NCBI RefSeq assembly: GCF_004362405.1
Contig: NZ_SNXE01000009.1
Span: 1 to 64,000 of the forward strand
Reading direction: 5' to 3'
Source of the DNA: Roseateles asaccharophilus
Lineage (GTDB): Bacteria > Pseudomonadota > Gammaproteobacteria > Burkholderiales > Burkholderiaceae_C
Length of the DNA: 64,000 nucleotides
Shown here one piece after another: positions 14,591 through 23,430 of this stretch. The translations under genes and the position numbers were made by a program. The notes below the pieces were generated by a model, which did not search any database, had not been told where the DNA came from, and saw only the letters and a list, made by a program, of their open reading frames with translations. Position 1 is the first letter of the stretch, and each line of letters starts with the position of its first letter.

Positions 14591-15310
14591 TCAGCGCGGT
14601 GCGCGATCATGGCCGGGCGGCAGGGCGATGCGACGGCTGCGCACCAGCTGATAGGGCCGGGTCAGATAGGCCAGGGTGCCAAAGCCGCTCCACACATGCA
14701 CCAGGCGGGTGAAGGGGAAGACCAGGAACACCGTCATGCCCAGAAACATATGGAGCTTGAAGATCCAGCCGGCCTCGGCCAGCAGCTCCACCGCGCCGCC
14801 GCGGAAGGTCACGATGCGCTGCGCCCATTCGGCCAGCTTCAACATCATGCCGCCGTCCAGATGCTGGGCCGAGAGCGGGATGGTGGCCAGGCCCAGGGCC
14901 AGCTGAACCCACAGCAGCCACAGCAGCAGGATGTCGCTGGTCTTGGAGTTGCGGCGGATGCGCTCGTCCGAGAGCCGGCGGTGCAGCAGCAGGCTCACGC
15001 CCACAAAACCCAGCAGACCGGCCACGCCGCCCACCACCATGGCCATCAGCTGCTTGCTGCCGGCGCTCATGAAGGGCTCGTAGACGAAGTGCGGGGTCAG
15101 CATGCCCACGGTGTGGCCGAAGAACAGGATCAACACGCCGACGTGAAAGAGATTGGAACCCCAGCGCAGACTGCCCGCCCGCAGCAGCTGGGAGGAGTCG
15201 CTCTTCCAGCTGTACTGGTCGCGGTCGAAGCGCAGCAGGCTGCCGAGCAGGAAGACCGCCAGGCAGATATAGGGATAGATGCCGAACAGGGCGAAATCGA
15301 GGGACTTCAT
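14591..15310 (-). CDS. narI: Respiratory nitrate reductase gamma subunit (cytochrome b)
   Basis: 239 residues with five transmembrane segments. NarI anchors NarGH at the inner face of the membrane, carries two b hemes and oxidises quinol. Heme-ligand histidines are expected in LFHVGVLILFFGHTVGM and in LHMFLGMTVFLVFPFTRLVHVWSG, both visible. The start ATG overlaps the narJ stop by four bases, indicating coupled translation. Length and motifs are normal for the family. Confidence 0.95.
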   Translation of the reverse strand: MKSLDFALFGIYPYICLAVFLLGSLLRFDRDQYSWKSDSSQLLRAGSLRWGSNLFHVGVLILFFGHTVGMLTPHFVYEPFMSAGSKQLMAMVVGGVAGLLGFVGVSLLLHRRLSDERIRRNSKTSDILLLWLLWVQLALGLATIPLSAQHLDGGMMLKLAEWAQRIVTFRGGAVELLAEAGWIFKLHMFLGMTVFLVFPFTRLVHVWSGFGTLAYLTRPYQLVRSRRIALPPGHDRAPR

Positions 15311-16065
15311 ACCCGCCCTCCTTGTTGAGCGTGGTGGATGGATGAATGCTTGCGCACGATGTGCACGGGCTGCGGGCCGCTCTGGCCGCGGACCGAGCAG
15401 CCCTCGAAGGCAGCCGGCTCCTGCCAGCTTTCGTCCAGGGACTCTTCCGGTGGCAGGGGCATGGGCCGGGGCTGCTCGCCCGCCAGGGCCAGCACCGCAC
15501 CGATGGCGGCGGCATAGGGGCTCTCGCGCTGGATCAGCGCCGCATGGATGCCGTTCAGGATGTGAGCCAGTTCGGCCAGGAAGGCGCGCGCCGTGGCCGG
15601 CTCCTGGGTGGAGGCGAACTCCAGCACCACGGGCAGGTAGTCGGGCAGCTCGCGGGCCTGGGCGAAGGACTCGTCCAGCGGGGCCCCGGGCCCATGTACG
15701 GCCCCGTCAAAGAACATGCCGCCGGCCTCGTAGGTCTTGACCAGATCCACCAGGGCCGGGCCGCGGCTGCGCGAGTCCCCGTGCACATGCTCGAACAGAT
15801 GCAGGCTGGTGGCACGGCCGCGGTCGAAACTCTCCACATAGCGGGCCTCCGCCTCGTAGGCGTCACCCCGCTGCAGCGTGGCCATCAGGTGGTCCAGCTC
15901 GGCCAGGCGCTCGGGCGAGAGTGCGGCCTCCTGCTGCAGGGCCTGGCGCAGCTCGGGCAGGGCCGCCCGCATGGCGGCGCCGGGATAGTCCAGCAGATGG
16001 GCCAGCACGCGACAGCTCAGGCGCAGGGCCGCGGCCGGCTTGTTTGCGTTCTTGTTGAACATCAT
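15307..16065 (-). CDS. narJ: Nitrate reductase assembly chaperone NarJ
   Basis: 252 residues. NarJ is the dedicated cytoplasmic chaperone that keeps NarGH competent for molybdenum-cofactor insertion and membrane docking. The family pattern is seen in CRVLAHLLDYPG near the N-terminus, YVESFDRGRATSLHLFEHVHGDSRSRG and LPDYLPVVLEF. The ATG at 16065 (MMFNKN) is preceded by GAGGAG. The frame stays open further upstream within narH, but that is shadow. It lies seven bases after narH and overlaps narI by four. Confidence 0.95.
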   Translation of the reverse strand: MMFNKNANKPAAALRLSCRVLAHLLDYPGAAMRAALPELRQALQQEAALSPERLAELDHLMATLQRGDAYEAEARYVESFDRGRATSLHLFEHVHGDSRSRGPALVDLVKTYEAGGMFFDGAVHGPGAPLDESFAQARELPDYLPVVLEFASTQEPATARAFLAELAHILNGIHAALIQRESPYAAAIGAVLALAGEQPRPMPLPPEESLDESWQEPAAFEGCSVRGQSGPQPVHIVRKHSSIHHAQQGGRV

Positions 16066-16072
16066 CAACTCC

Positions 16073-17599
16073 TCAGATGCCGCTCTTGATCGGGATGGTG
16101 CGGCGGCCGCCGCCCCCGAACAGGCTGGTGTCGTGGCTCTGGCCCTCGGAGCAGCCGTTGCCGAAGCTGAAGCCGCAGCCGCCGCGCAGCTCGTAGGCGT
16201 TTTCCGCGTACTCGCGGTGGCTGCTGGGAATGACGAAGCGGTCCTCGTAGTTGGCGATGGCCATGATCTGGTACATGTCCTCCACCTCGCGCTTGAGCAG
16301 GCCCACCTGGTCCAGCACGGACCAATCGTCCACCCCCTCCACATGCTTGGCGCGCTGGTAGGCGCGCATGGCCAGCATGCGCTCCAGGGCGCGCTCCACC
16401 GGCGCCACATCACCGGCGGTCAGCATATTGGCGAGGTACTGCACCGGGATGCGCAGCTGGCTCACATCAGGGATGGCACCCTTGCTGGCCAGATGGCCGG
16501 CGTGGGCGGCCGCGCTGACGGGCGAGAGCGGCGGCACATACCAGACCATGGGCAGGGTGCGGTACTCGGGGTGCAGGGGCAGGGCCACCTTCCAGTCCAC
16601 CGCCATCTTGTAGACGGGGCTCTTCTTGGCCGCTTCCAGCCAGGCCTCGGGCACGCCGTCGCGGCGCGCCTGCTCGATGACCTGCGGATCATGGGGGTCC
16701 AGGAAGACGTCGAGCTGGGCCTGGTAGAGCTCCTTGTCGTTCTCCACCGCGGCGGCCGCCTCGATGCGGTCGGCGTCATAGAGCAGCACGCCCAGGTAGC
16801 GGATGCGGCCCACGCAGGTTTCCGAACACACGGTGGGCTGGCCGGCCTCGATGCGCGGGTAGCAGAAGATGCACTTCTCGGCCTTGCCGCTCTGCCAGTT
16901 GTAGTAGATCTTCTTGTAGGGGCAGCCCGAGACGCACATGCGCCAGCCACGGCACTTGTCCTGGTCGATCAGCACGATGCCGTCTTCCTCGCGCTTGTAG
17001 ATCGAGCCCGAGGGGCAGGACGCCACGCAGGCCGGATTCAGGCAGTGCTCGCACAGGCGCGGCAGGTACATCATGAAGGTGTTCTCGAAGCGCCCGTAGA
17101 TCTCCTTCTGGATGTCCTCGAAGTTCGGGTCCTTGCTGCGCTTGGAGAACTCGCCACCCAGGATCTCCTCCCAGTTGGGGCCCCACTCGATCTTCTCCAT
17201 GCGCTGGCCGGTGATCAGGCTGCGCGGACGCGCGGTGGGCGCGGCCTTGGACTTGGGCGCCGACTGCAGATGCTCGTAGTCGAAGGTGAAGGGCTCGTAG
17301 TAGTCGTCGATCTGTGGCAGATGGGGATTGGCGAAGATGCGCATCAGCAGCTTCCACTTGCCGCCCTGACGCGGCTCGATGCTGCCGTCGGCCTTGCGCT
17401 GCCAGCCGCCATGCCACTTGTCCTGGTTCTCCCATTCCTTGGGATAGCCGATGCCCGGCTTGGACTCGACGTTGTTGAACCAGGCGTATTCCATGCCCGG
17501 GCGGTTGGTCCAGACGTTCTTGCAGGTGACCGAACAGGTGTGGCAGCCAATGCACTTGTCCAGGTTCAGCACCATGCCGATTTGTGCACGTACCTTCAT
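16073..17599 (-). CDS. narH: Respiratory nitrate reductase beta subunit (Fe-S)
   Basis: 508 residues. NarH relays electrons from NarI to NarG through four Fe-S clusters. The cysteine motifs are intact: CIGCHTCSVTCK at the N-terminus, CEHCLNPACVASCPSG, CRGWRMCVSGCP (Trp in place of a cysteine, as expected for the [3Fe-4S] cluster), and CIFCYPRIEAGQPTVCSETC. The start overlaps the narG stop by four bases. Length is typical. Confidence 0.97.
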   Translation of the reverse strand: MKVRAQIGMVLNLDKCIGCHTCSVTCKNVWTNRPGMEYAWFNNVESKPGIGYPKEWENQDKWHGGWQRKADGSIEPRQGGKWKLLMRIFANPHLPQIDDYYEPFTFDYEHLQSAPKSKAAPTARPRSLITGQRMEKIEWGPNWEEILGGEFSKRSKDPNFEDIQKEIYGRFENTFMMYLPRLCEHCLNPACVASCPSGSIYKREEDGIVLIDQDKCRGWRMCVSGCPYKKIYYNWQSGKAEKCIFCYPRIEAGQPTVCSETCVGRIRYLGVLLYDADRIEAAAAVENDKELYQAQLDVFLDPHDPQVIEQARRDGVPEAWLEAAKKSPVYKMAVDWKVALPLHPEYRTLPMVWYVPPLSPVSAAAHAGHLASKGAIPDVSQLRIPVQYLANMLTAGDVAPVERALERMLAMRAYQRAKHVEGVDDWSVLDQVGLLKREVEDMYQIMAIANYEDRFVIPSSHREYAENAYELRGGCGFSFGNGCSEGQSHDTSLFGGGGRRTIPIKSGI

Positions 17600-20500
17600 G
17601 CTGTTGCTCCTTGGGCCGAAGCCTCTTCATCGAGCCAATCGACCTTGGCCATCTTGCGCACCAGCACGAACTCGTCGCGGTTGGTGCCAATCGTTCCGTA
17701 GTAGTTGAAGCCGTAGCTCAGCTGGGCGTAGCCGCCGATCATGTGGGTGGGCTTGACCACGATGCGGGTCACCGAGTTGTGGATGCCGCCGCGGGTGCCG
17801 GTGATCTCGGAGCCCGGCGTGTTGATGATCTTTTCCTGGGAGTGGTACATCATCACCATGCCGTTGTTGACGCGCTGGCTCACCACGGCCCGGGCCGCGA
17901 TGGCGCCGTTGCTGTTGTAGAGCTCCACCCAGTCGTTGTCGGCGATGCCGGCGCTGCGGGCATCGTCCTCGCTGAGCCAGACCACCGAGCCGCCACGGTT
18001 GAGCGTGAGCATCAGCAGGTTGTCGCTGTAGGTGCTGTGGATGCCCCACTTCTGGTGCGGCGTGATGAAGTTGAGCGCGATCTCCTTGTGCCCATTGGGC
18101 TTGACCCCGTGCACATCGACCAGGGCCTTCATGTCCACCGGTGGGCGGTAGCTGCTGAAGCCCTCGCCGAAGGCCTGCAGCCAGGGGTGGTCCTGGTAGA
18201 ACTGCTGGCGGCCGGTCAGGGTGCGCCAGGGGATCAGCTCATGCACATTGGTGTAGCCGGCGTTGTAGGAGACCTTCTCGCTCTCCAGGCCCGACCAGGT
18301 GGGCGAGCTGATGATCTTGCGCGGCTGCGCCTGGATATCGCGGAAGCGGATCTTCTCGTCCTCGCGATGCAGGGCCAGATGGGCATGCTCGCGGCCGGTC
18401 TGCTTAGACAGCGCCTCCCAGGCCTTGACCGCGACATGGCCATTGGTCTCGGGCGCCAGCATCAGCACCACCTCGGTGGCATCGATATCGCTGACGATGC
18501 GCGGCATGCCCTGGGTGACACCTTCCTCGCGCACCACGCCGTTGAGCTCACCCAGCTGCTGCACCTCGTCCTGGGTGTTCCAGGCAATGCCCTTGCCGCC
18601 ATTGCCCACCTTGCTCATCAGGGGGCCCAGCGCGGTGAAGCGCTTGTACAGATTCGGATAGTCGCGCTCGACCACGGCCATCTGCGGCGCGGTCTTGCCC
18701 GGAATCAGATCGCACTCGCCCTTCTTCCATTCCTTCACATCAAAGGGCTGGGCCAGCTCGGCCGGGCTGTCATGCATCAGCGGGGTCAGCACCAGCTCCT
18801 TCTCCACGCCCAGATGGCCCACGCAGAGCTCGCTGAACTTCTTGGCAAAGCCCTTGTAGATCTCCCAGTCGCTGCGCGACTGCCAGGCCGGGTCCACCGC
18901 CGTGGACAGCGGATGGATGAAGGGGTGCATATCACTGGTGTTGAGATCGTTCTTCTCGTACCAGGTGGCGGTGGGCAGCACGATGTCGGAGTACAGACAG
19001 GTGGTGCTCATGCGGAAGTCCAGCGTGACCAGCAGGTCCAGCTTGCCTTCCGGCGCCTTGTCATGCCACTGCACTTCCTGAGGCTTGGCATCGTCCGTGC
19101 CGAGATCCTTGCCCTGCACGCCATTGGTCGTGCCCAGCAGATGCTTGAGGAAGTACTCATGCCCCTTGCCCGATGAGCCCAGGATGTTGGAGCGCCACAC
19201 AAACATATTGCGCGGCCAGTTGGCCGGGTTGTCCGGGTCCTCGCAGCTCATGCGCAGCGAGCCGTCCTTGAGCGACTGCACCGCAAAGTCCTTGGCATCG
19301 ACACCGGCGGCCTGCGCCTGCTTGACCAGCTCGATGGGGTTGGTCTGCAGCTGCGGCGCCGAAGGCAGCCAGCCCATGCGCTCGGCGCGCACGTTGTAGT
19401 CGATCAGGCTGCCACCGAACTTCTTCTTGTCGGCCAGGGGCGAGAGCACCTCGGCCACATCGAGCTTCTCGTAGCGCCACTGGTCGGTGTGGGCGTAGAA
19501 GAAGCTGGTGGAGTTCTGCTGGCGCGGCGGGCGGATCCAGTCCAGCGCAAAGGCCAGCGCGGTCCAGCCGGTCTGCGGGCGCAGCTTTTCCTGACCCACA
19601 TAGTGCGCCCAGCCACCGCCGCTCTGGCCGATGCAGCCGCACATCATCAGCATATTGATGATGCCGCGGTAGTTCATATCGGCGTGGTACCAGTGGTTCA
19701 TCGCCGCGCCGATGATCACCATGGCCTTGCCATGGGTCTTGTCGGCGGTGTCGGCAAACTCGCGTGCCACCTGGGTGATCTGGGCCGCCGGCACGCCGGT
19801 GATGTGCTCGGCCCAGGCGGGGGTGTAGGGCTTGTTGTCCTCGTAGCGCTTCGGGCAGTCGTCGCCCAGGCCGCGGTCCACCCCGTACTGCGCCACTTGC
19901 AGATCGAAGACGGTGGCGACCAGCACCTCCTCGGCGCCCTCATGCTTGCCCAGCTTGAGCCGCACGGCGGGCACGCGGCGCAGGATCACGTCCTGCTGCT
20001 TGTTGTGCTGGAAGTGCGGGGTCTCCACACCGCCGAAGTAGGGAAAGCCCACCTCGACCAGCTCATGCGCCTGGGCCTCGCCCTCCAGCGCGCTCAGCCG
20101 CAGCTTCACATCCGCTCCGGCATTGGCCTCCTTGCTCTCCAGGTTCCACTTGCCCCCGTCCTCGCGGCCATTGGGGCCCCAGCGGAAGCCGATGGAACCG
20201 TTGGGCACCACCACCTTGCCCTGGGCGTCAAAGGCCAGGGTCTTCCACTCGGGGTTGTTGGCCTGGTGCAGCTTGGCGCCAAAGTCGCTGGCGCGCAGAT
20301 AGTGGTCGGGCACCAGCACATCGCGCCCGTCGGGCGTGGTCTGCTTCTTGAGCCGCACGATCATGGGCAGATCGGTGTAGCGGCGGGCGTAGTCGTCGAA
20401 GTAGCTGGAGCGCTTCTCGAAGTAGAACTCCTTGAGAATCACATGGCCCATGGCCATGGCGATGGCGGCATCGGTGCCCTGCTTGGGATGCAGCCAGATA

Positions 20501-21378
20501 TCGGCCAGCTTGGAGATCTCGGCGTAGTCCGGGGTGATGGCCACCGTCTTGGCGCCCTTGTAGCGCACCTCGGTGAAGAAGTGCGCGTCCGGCGTGCGCG
20601 TCTGCGGCACATTGGAGCCCCAGGCGATGATGTAGTTGGAGTTGTACCAGTCGGCACTCTCCGGCACATCGGTCTGCTCGCCCCAGATCATGGGGCTGGC
20701 CGGCGGCAGATCGCAGTACCAGTCGTAGAAGCTCATGCACACGCCGCCCATCAGGCTCAGATACCGGCTGCCGGCGGCATAGCTGATCATGGACATGGCC
20801 GGGATGGGCGAGAAGCCGATCACGCGGTCCGGGCCGTGCTTCTTGACGGTGTAGATATTGGCGCTGGCGATGATCTCGTTGACCTCGTCCCAGCTGGCCC
20901 GTACGAAGCCGCCCAGACCACGGTCCTTCTGCCACTCGCGGCGCTGCTCGGTGTTCTCGACGATATGGGCCCAGGCATCCACCGGCGTCTTGGCCACGGC
21001 ACGCGCAGCCCGCCAGTGCTTGAGCAGGGAGCCACGCACCATGGGGTACTTCACGCGGTTGGCGCTGTAGAGGTACCAGCTGTAGGAGGCACCGCGGGCG
21101 CAGCCGCGCGGCTCGTGGTTGGGCAGATCGGGGCGGGTGCGGGGATAGTCGGTCTGCTGGGTTTCCCAGGTGACGATGCCGCCCTTCACATAGATCTTCC
21201 ACGAGCAGGAACCGGTGCAGTTGGTGCCGTGGGTGGAACGCACGATCTTGTCGTGCGCCCAGCGGTTGCGGTAGGCGTCTTCCCAGGTGCGGTCTTCGCC
21301 GTTGGTACGGCCGTGGCCGTCGGCGAAGTCCTCCTTGGCTTGAGCGAAGTAGCTCAGTCGATCGAGGAAATGGCTCAT
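17596..21378 (-). CDS. narG: Respiratory nitrate reductase alpha subunit (molybdoenzyme)
   Basis: 1260 residues, full length. NarG reduces nitrate to nitrite at a Mo-bis-MGD centre on the cytoplasmic side of the membrane. The N-terminal FS0 cluster ligands are at the canonical positions His50, Cys54, Cys58 and Cys93 (RSTHGTNCTGSCSW and EPRGCARGA). Downstream segments GSNVPQTRTPDAHF and GFSPIPAMSMISYAAG are typical of the family. No Tat signal is present, consistent with a cytoplasmic Nar rather than periplasmic Nap enzyme. It is the first structural gene after the two transporters and the small membrane protein. Confidence 0.98.
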   Translation of the reverse strand: MSHFLDRLSYFAQAKEDFADGHGRTNGEDRTWEDAYRNRWAHDKIVRSTHGTNCTGSCSWKIYVKGGIVTWETQQTDYPRTRPDLPNHEPRGCARGASYSWYLYSANRVKYPMVRGSLLKHWRAARAVAKTPVDAWAHIVENTEQRREWQKDRGLGGFVRASWDEVNEIIASANIYTVKKHGPDRVIGFSPIPAMSMISYAAGSRYLSLMGGVCMSFYDWYCDLPPASPMIWGEQTDVPESADWYNSNYIIAWGSNVPQTRTPDAHFFTEVRYKGAKTVAITPDYAEISKLADIWLHPKQGTDAAIAMAMGHVILKEFYFEKRSSYFDDYARRYTDLPMIVRLKKQTTPDGRDVLVPDHYLRASDFGAKLHQANNPEWKTLAFDAQGKVVVPNGSIGFRWGPNGREDGGKWNLESKEANAGADVKLRLSALEGEAQAHELVEVGFPYFGGVETPHFQHNKQQDVILRRVPAVRLKLGKHEGAEEVLVATVFDLQVAQYGVDRGLGDDCPKRYEDNKPYTPAWAEHITGVPAAQITQVAREFADTADKTHGKAMVIIGAAMNHWYHADMNYRGIINMLMMCGCIGQSGGGWAHYVGQEKLRPQTGWTALAFALDWIRPPRQQNSTSFFYAHTDQWRYEKLDVAEVLSPLADKKKFGGSLIDYNVRAERMGWLPSAPQLQTNPIELVKQAQAAGVDAKDFAVQSLKDGSLRMSCEDPDNPANWPRNMFVWRSNILGSSGKGHEYFLKHLLGTTNGVQGKDLGTDDAKPQEVQWHDKAPEGKLDLLVTLDFRMSTTCLYSDIVLPTATWYEKNDLNTSDMHPFIHPLSTAVDPAWQSRSDWEIYKGFAKKFSELCVGHLGVEKELVLTPLMHDSPAELAQPFDVKEWKKGECDLIPGKTAPQMAVVERDYPNLYKRFTALGPLMSKVGNGGKGIAWNTQDEVQQLGELNGVVREEGVTQGMPRIVSDIDATEVVLMLAPETNGHVAVKAWEALSKQTGREHAHLALHREDEKIRFRDIQAQPRKIISSPTWSGLESEKVSYNAGYTNVHELIPWRTLTGRQQFYQDHPWLQAFGEGFSSYRPPVDMKALVDVHGVKPNGHKEIALNFITPHQKWGIHSTYSDNLLMLTLNRGGSVVWLSEDDARSAGIADNDWVELYNSNGAIAARAVVSQRVNNGMVMMYHSQEKIINTPGSEITGTRGGIHNSVTRIVVKPTHMIGGYAQLSYGFNYYGTIGTNRDEFVLVRKMAKVDWLDEEASAQGATA

Positions 21379-21411
21379 GGTCTAGGTCCTTCTTGGGGAA
21401 TGTGTTCGTGC

Positions 21412-21618
21412 TCAGGCACCGAGCAGCGACCAGGCGGCATAGCCGCCGATCAGCAGGCCCAGCAATCCGTTAAGCGGCCGCGTGCTCTCGCCCGCGCCGG
21501 GCAGGAAGAGGCTGTCGATGCGCATCGCCTCGGTCAGCGGCGAGCGCAGGAACACCGCGGCGATCAACACCAGGCCGTAGGCGATGGCGAGGAGGTGGAT
21601 GAAGCTGGGGGTGCCCAT
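21412..21618 (-). CDS. Small two-helix membrane protein between narK2 and narG
   Basis: 68 residues from the ATG at 21618, chosen because AAGGAG lies 6 bases upstream; the frame is open further upstream inside narK2. Two hydrophobic segments (residues 5-20, IHLLAIAYGLVLIAAV, and about 50-66, GLLGLLIGGYAAWSLL) flank a short polar loop. It is 17 bases from narK2 and 33 from narG, so it is co-transcribed. I do not recognise a named family. A role in transport or in assembly of the membrane nitrate reductase is only suggested by position. Confidence 0.72.
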   Translation of the reverse strand: MGTPSFIHLLAIAYGLVLIAAVFLRSPLTEAMRIDSLFLPGAGESTRPLNGLLGLLIGGYAAWSLLGA

Positions 21619-21635
21619 GTGCAGCTCCTTGGGGC

Positions 21636-23354
21636 TCAGGCCGGCTGGCCCAGGTCGACGCGCTTCATGCGCTCCTTCTCGGCCTCGGGCAGCGCATCCC
21701 ACCAGGTGCCGCCGGCATTGCCGTAGTCATAGCGCTCGGCGCCCTGGCGGGTGTAGTACCACCAGTTGATGGCCAGGGAGTAGACGTAGAAGACCGCGCA
21801 GCCGATGAAGAAGGCATTCACCGCACCGGTCTTGTCGATCGAGGTGGCGATCAGCGCATTCCACACAAAGGGACCGAAAGCCGCCCAGGCGCCGGTCCAG
21901 CCCAGCATCTGCGCCCCCTTGGCCGGGGAGTAGGCGAACACGATGGGGTACTGACGGAAGGTCGCGGCATTGTTGATGCCCGACATCAGGAAGATCCACA
22001 GCATGCCGTAGAGGAAGCCGCTGAACTGCTCCACGCTGCTCGGTGTCAGGTAGCCACCAGCCACCAGATAGACCACGCCGGCAATCTGGCCGATGGTCGT
22101 CCACTGCATGCCCTTGGAGCCGCCAATCTTGTCGAAGAAGCCGCCGGTGGCCACGCGCACCAGGCCGCCGAGCAGCGGGCCGATGAAGGCATAGGCCAGG
22201 GGATCGGGCGCGCCGTCGAAGCCGCCGTACAGCGTCTTGATCAGCATCGGGAAGGCCGCCGAGAAGCCCGAGAAGGATCCGAAAGAGCAGATATAGGTCA
22301 TCGTGCAATTCCAGGTGTGGGTGCGGGCGCGGTTGCGGCTGGAGAGGATCTCGAACTGGCCCATGAAGCCGCGCGTGGGCAGCTGCAGGCTGCGCAGGAA
22401 GATCACCGAGAGCACGAAGGCCAGCAGCAGGAAGGGCACCCAGATGAAGGCGGCGTTCTGCAGCCACATGCCCTTCTTGACCACATTGCGCAGCGCCACG
22501 TCGCTGATCTCACCGGCAGGGTTGCGCTTCACATCCAGCGCCACACCCTTGCTCGTGGCGACCTCGGTGATGCGGCCGGACTCGTCCTTCTTCACCGCGG
22601 CCTTGATCGGCTTGACGGTGTCGGTCGCCTTCAGGATGACATCCTTGATGCGGCCGTCTTCACCGCGAACCACCTCGATGGCCCCGGCGTACTCGGCATT
22701 CGCGACCTGCACATCCCTGACGATGCCGGCCTCCTTGGTCACCGCAAGAGCACCCTTGATCGGGTCAGCCTTGGTGAAAACCTGTGGGCCGCCGACCACC
22801 GTCCCCAGGGCAGCAAAGCCGATGATCCAGGGGGCGACGAACTGGACGATGGAGACACCGAAGTTGCCCAGGCCGGCCTGTATGCCCATGGCCGTGCCCT
22901 GCAGCCGCTTCGGGAAGAAGATGCTGGTGGAGGGCATGAAGGACGAGAAGTCGCCGCCGCCCATGCCGCACAGGAAGCCGATGATCATGAAGGTCGCCCA
23001 GGGCGTGCTGAGGTCCTGGATGGCGTAGCCCAGCCAGACCATGGGGATGATCTTCAGGACGGTGGCCACGCTGATCACGGCGCGCGTGCCGAGCAGCGGG
23101 ATGAAGTTCGAATGGATCAGGCGCAGGATGCCCGAGGCCAGGCCGGGAATCGCGGCCAGCCAGAACAGCTCGGACGTCGTGAACTTGAAGCCGATGGCTG
23201 GCATGCGCACCACCACCGCACTCATCACGAACCAGGTGGCGAAGCTGAAGATCAGCGAGAAGGTGGTGACACCGCAGGTGCGCCAGGCCAGGGCACTGCC
23301 CTGCTCGCGCCAGAAGTCCGGATCTTCCGGCTTCCAGTTTTGGATTCTTGCCAT
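21636..23354 (-). CDS. narK2: Nitrate/nitrite transporter NarK2 (MFS)
   Basis: 572 residues, MFS fold with 12 predicted helices. Nitrate-signature-like motifs are visible: GLGNFGVSIVQFVAPW in the first half and FGSFSGFSAAFPMLI in the second. NarK2-type proteins are usually assigned nitrate/nitrite exchange. A hydrophilic insertion of about 110 residues (roughly 190-297) separates the two six-helix halves and contains repeated (D/N)-x-x-G-(R/E)-I-x-x-V units. It follows narK1 by 76 bases and precedes the small membrane protein by 17. Confidence 0.93.
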   Translation of the reverse strand: MARIQNWKPEDPDFWREQGSALAWRTCGVTTFSLIFSFATWFVMSAVVVRMPAIGFKFTTSELFWLAAIPGLASGILRLIHSNFIPLLGTRAVISVATVLKIIPMVWLGYAIQDLSTPWATFMIIGFLCGMGGGDFSSFMPSTSIFFPKRLQGTAMGIQAGLGNFGVSIVQFVAPWIIGFAALGTVVGGPQVFTKADPIKGALAVTKEAGIVRDVQVANAEYAGAIEVVRGEDGRIKDVILKATDTVKPIKAAVKKDESGRITEVATSKGVALDVKRNPAGEISDVALRNVVKKGMWLQNAAFIWVPFLLLAFVLSVIFLRSLQLPTRGFMGQFEILSSRNRARTHTWNCTMTYICSFGSFSGFSAAFPMLIKTLYGGFDGAPDPLAYAFIGPLLGGLVRVATGGFFDKIGGSKGMQWTTIGQIAGVVYLVAGGYLTPSSVEQFSGFLYGMLWIFLMSGINNAATFRQYPIVFAYSPAKGAQMLGWTGAWAAFGPFVWNALIATSIDKTGAVNAFFIGCAVFYVYSLAINWWYYTRQGAERYDYGNAGGTWWDALPEAEKERMKRVDLGQPA

Positions 23355-23430
23355 GGGGATTCCTTGGTTGGGGAGGGCGGCACGCTCACGCGCGCCGCCT
23401 CAGGAAGCTGTTGCGTCGGGTGCGGTCGGC

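Noticed and set aside
12701-15328. An 875-codon open frame on the plus strand opposite sbtA, the parvulin gene and narI
   Set aside because: It is the antisense shadow of well-identified genes in GC-rich DNA; its translation is rich in His, Gln and Gly and matches no family.
19489-21726. A 745-codon plus-strand frame opposite narG
   Set aside because: Antisense to a full-length narG with intact motifs; low-complexity Val/Ala/Gly composition.
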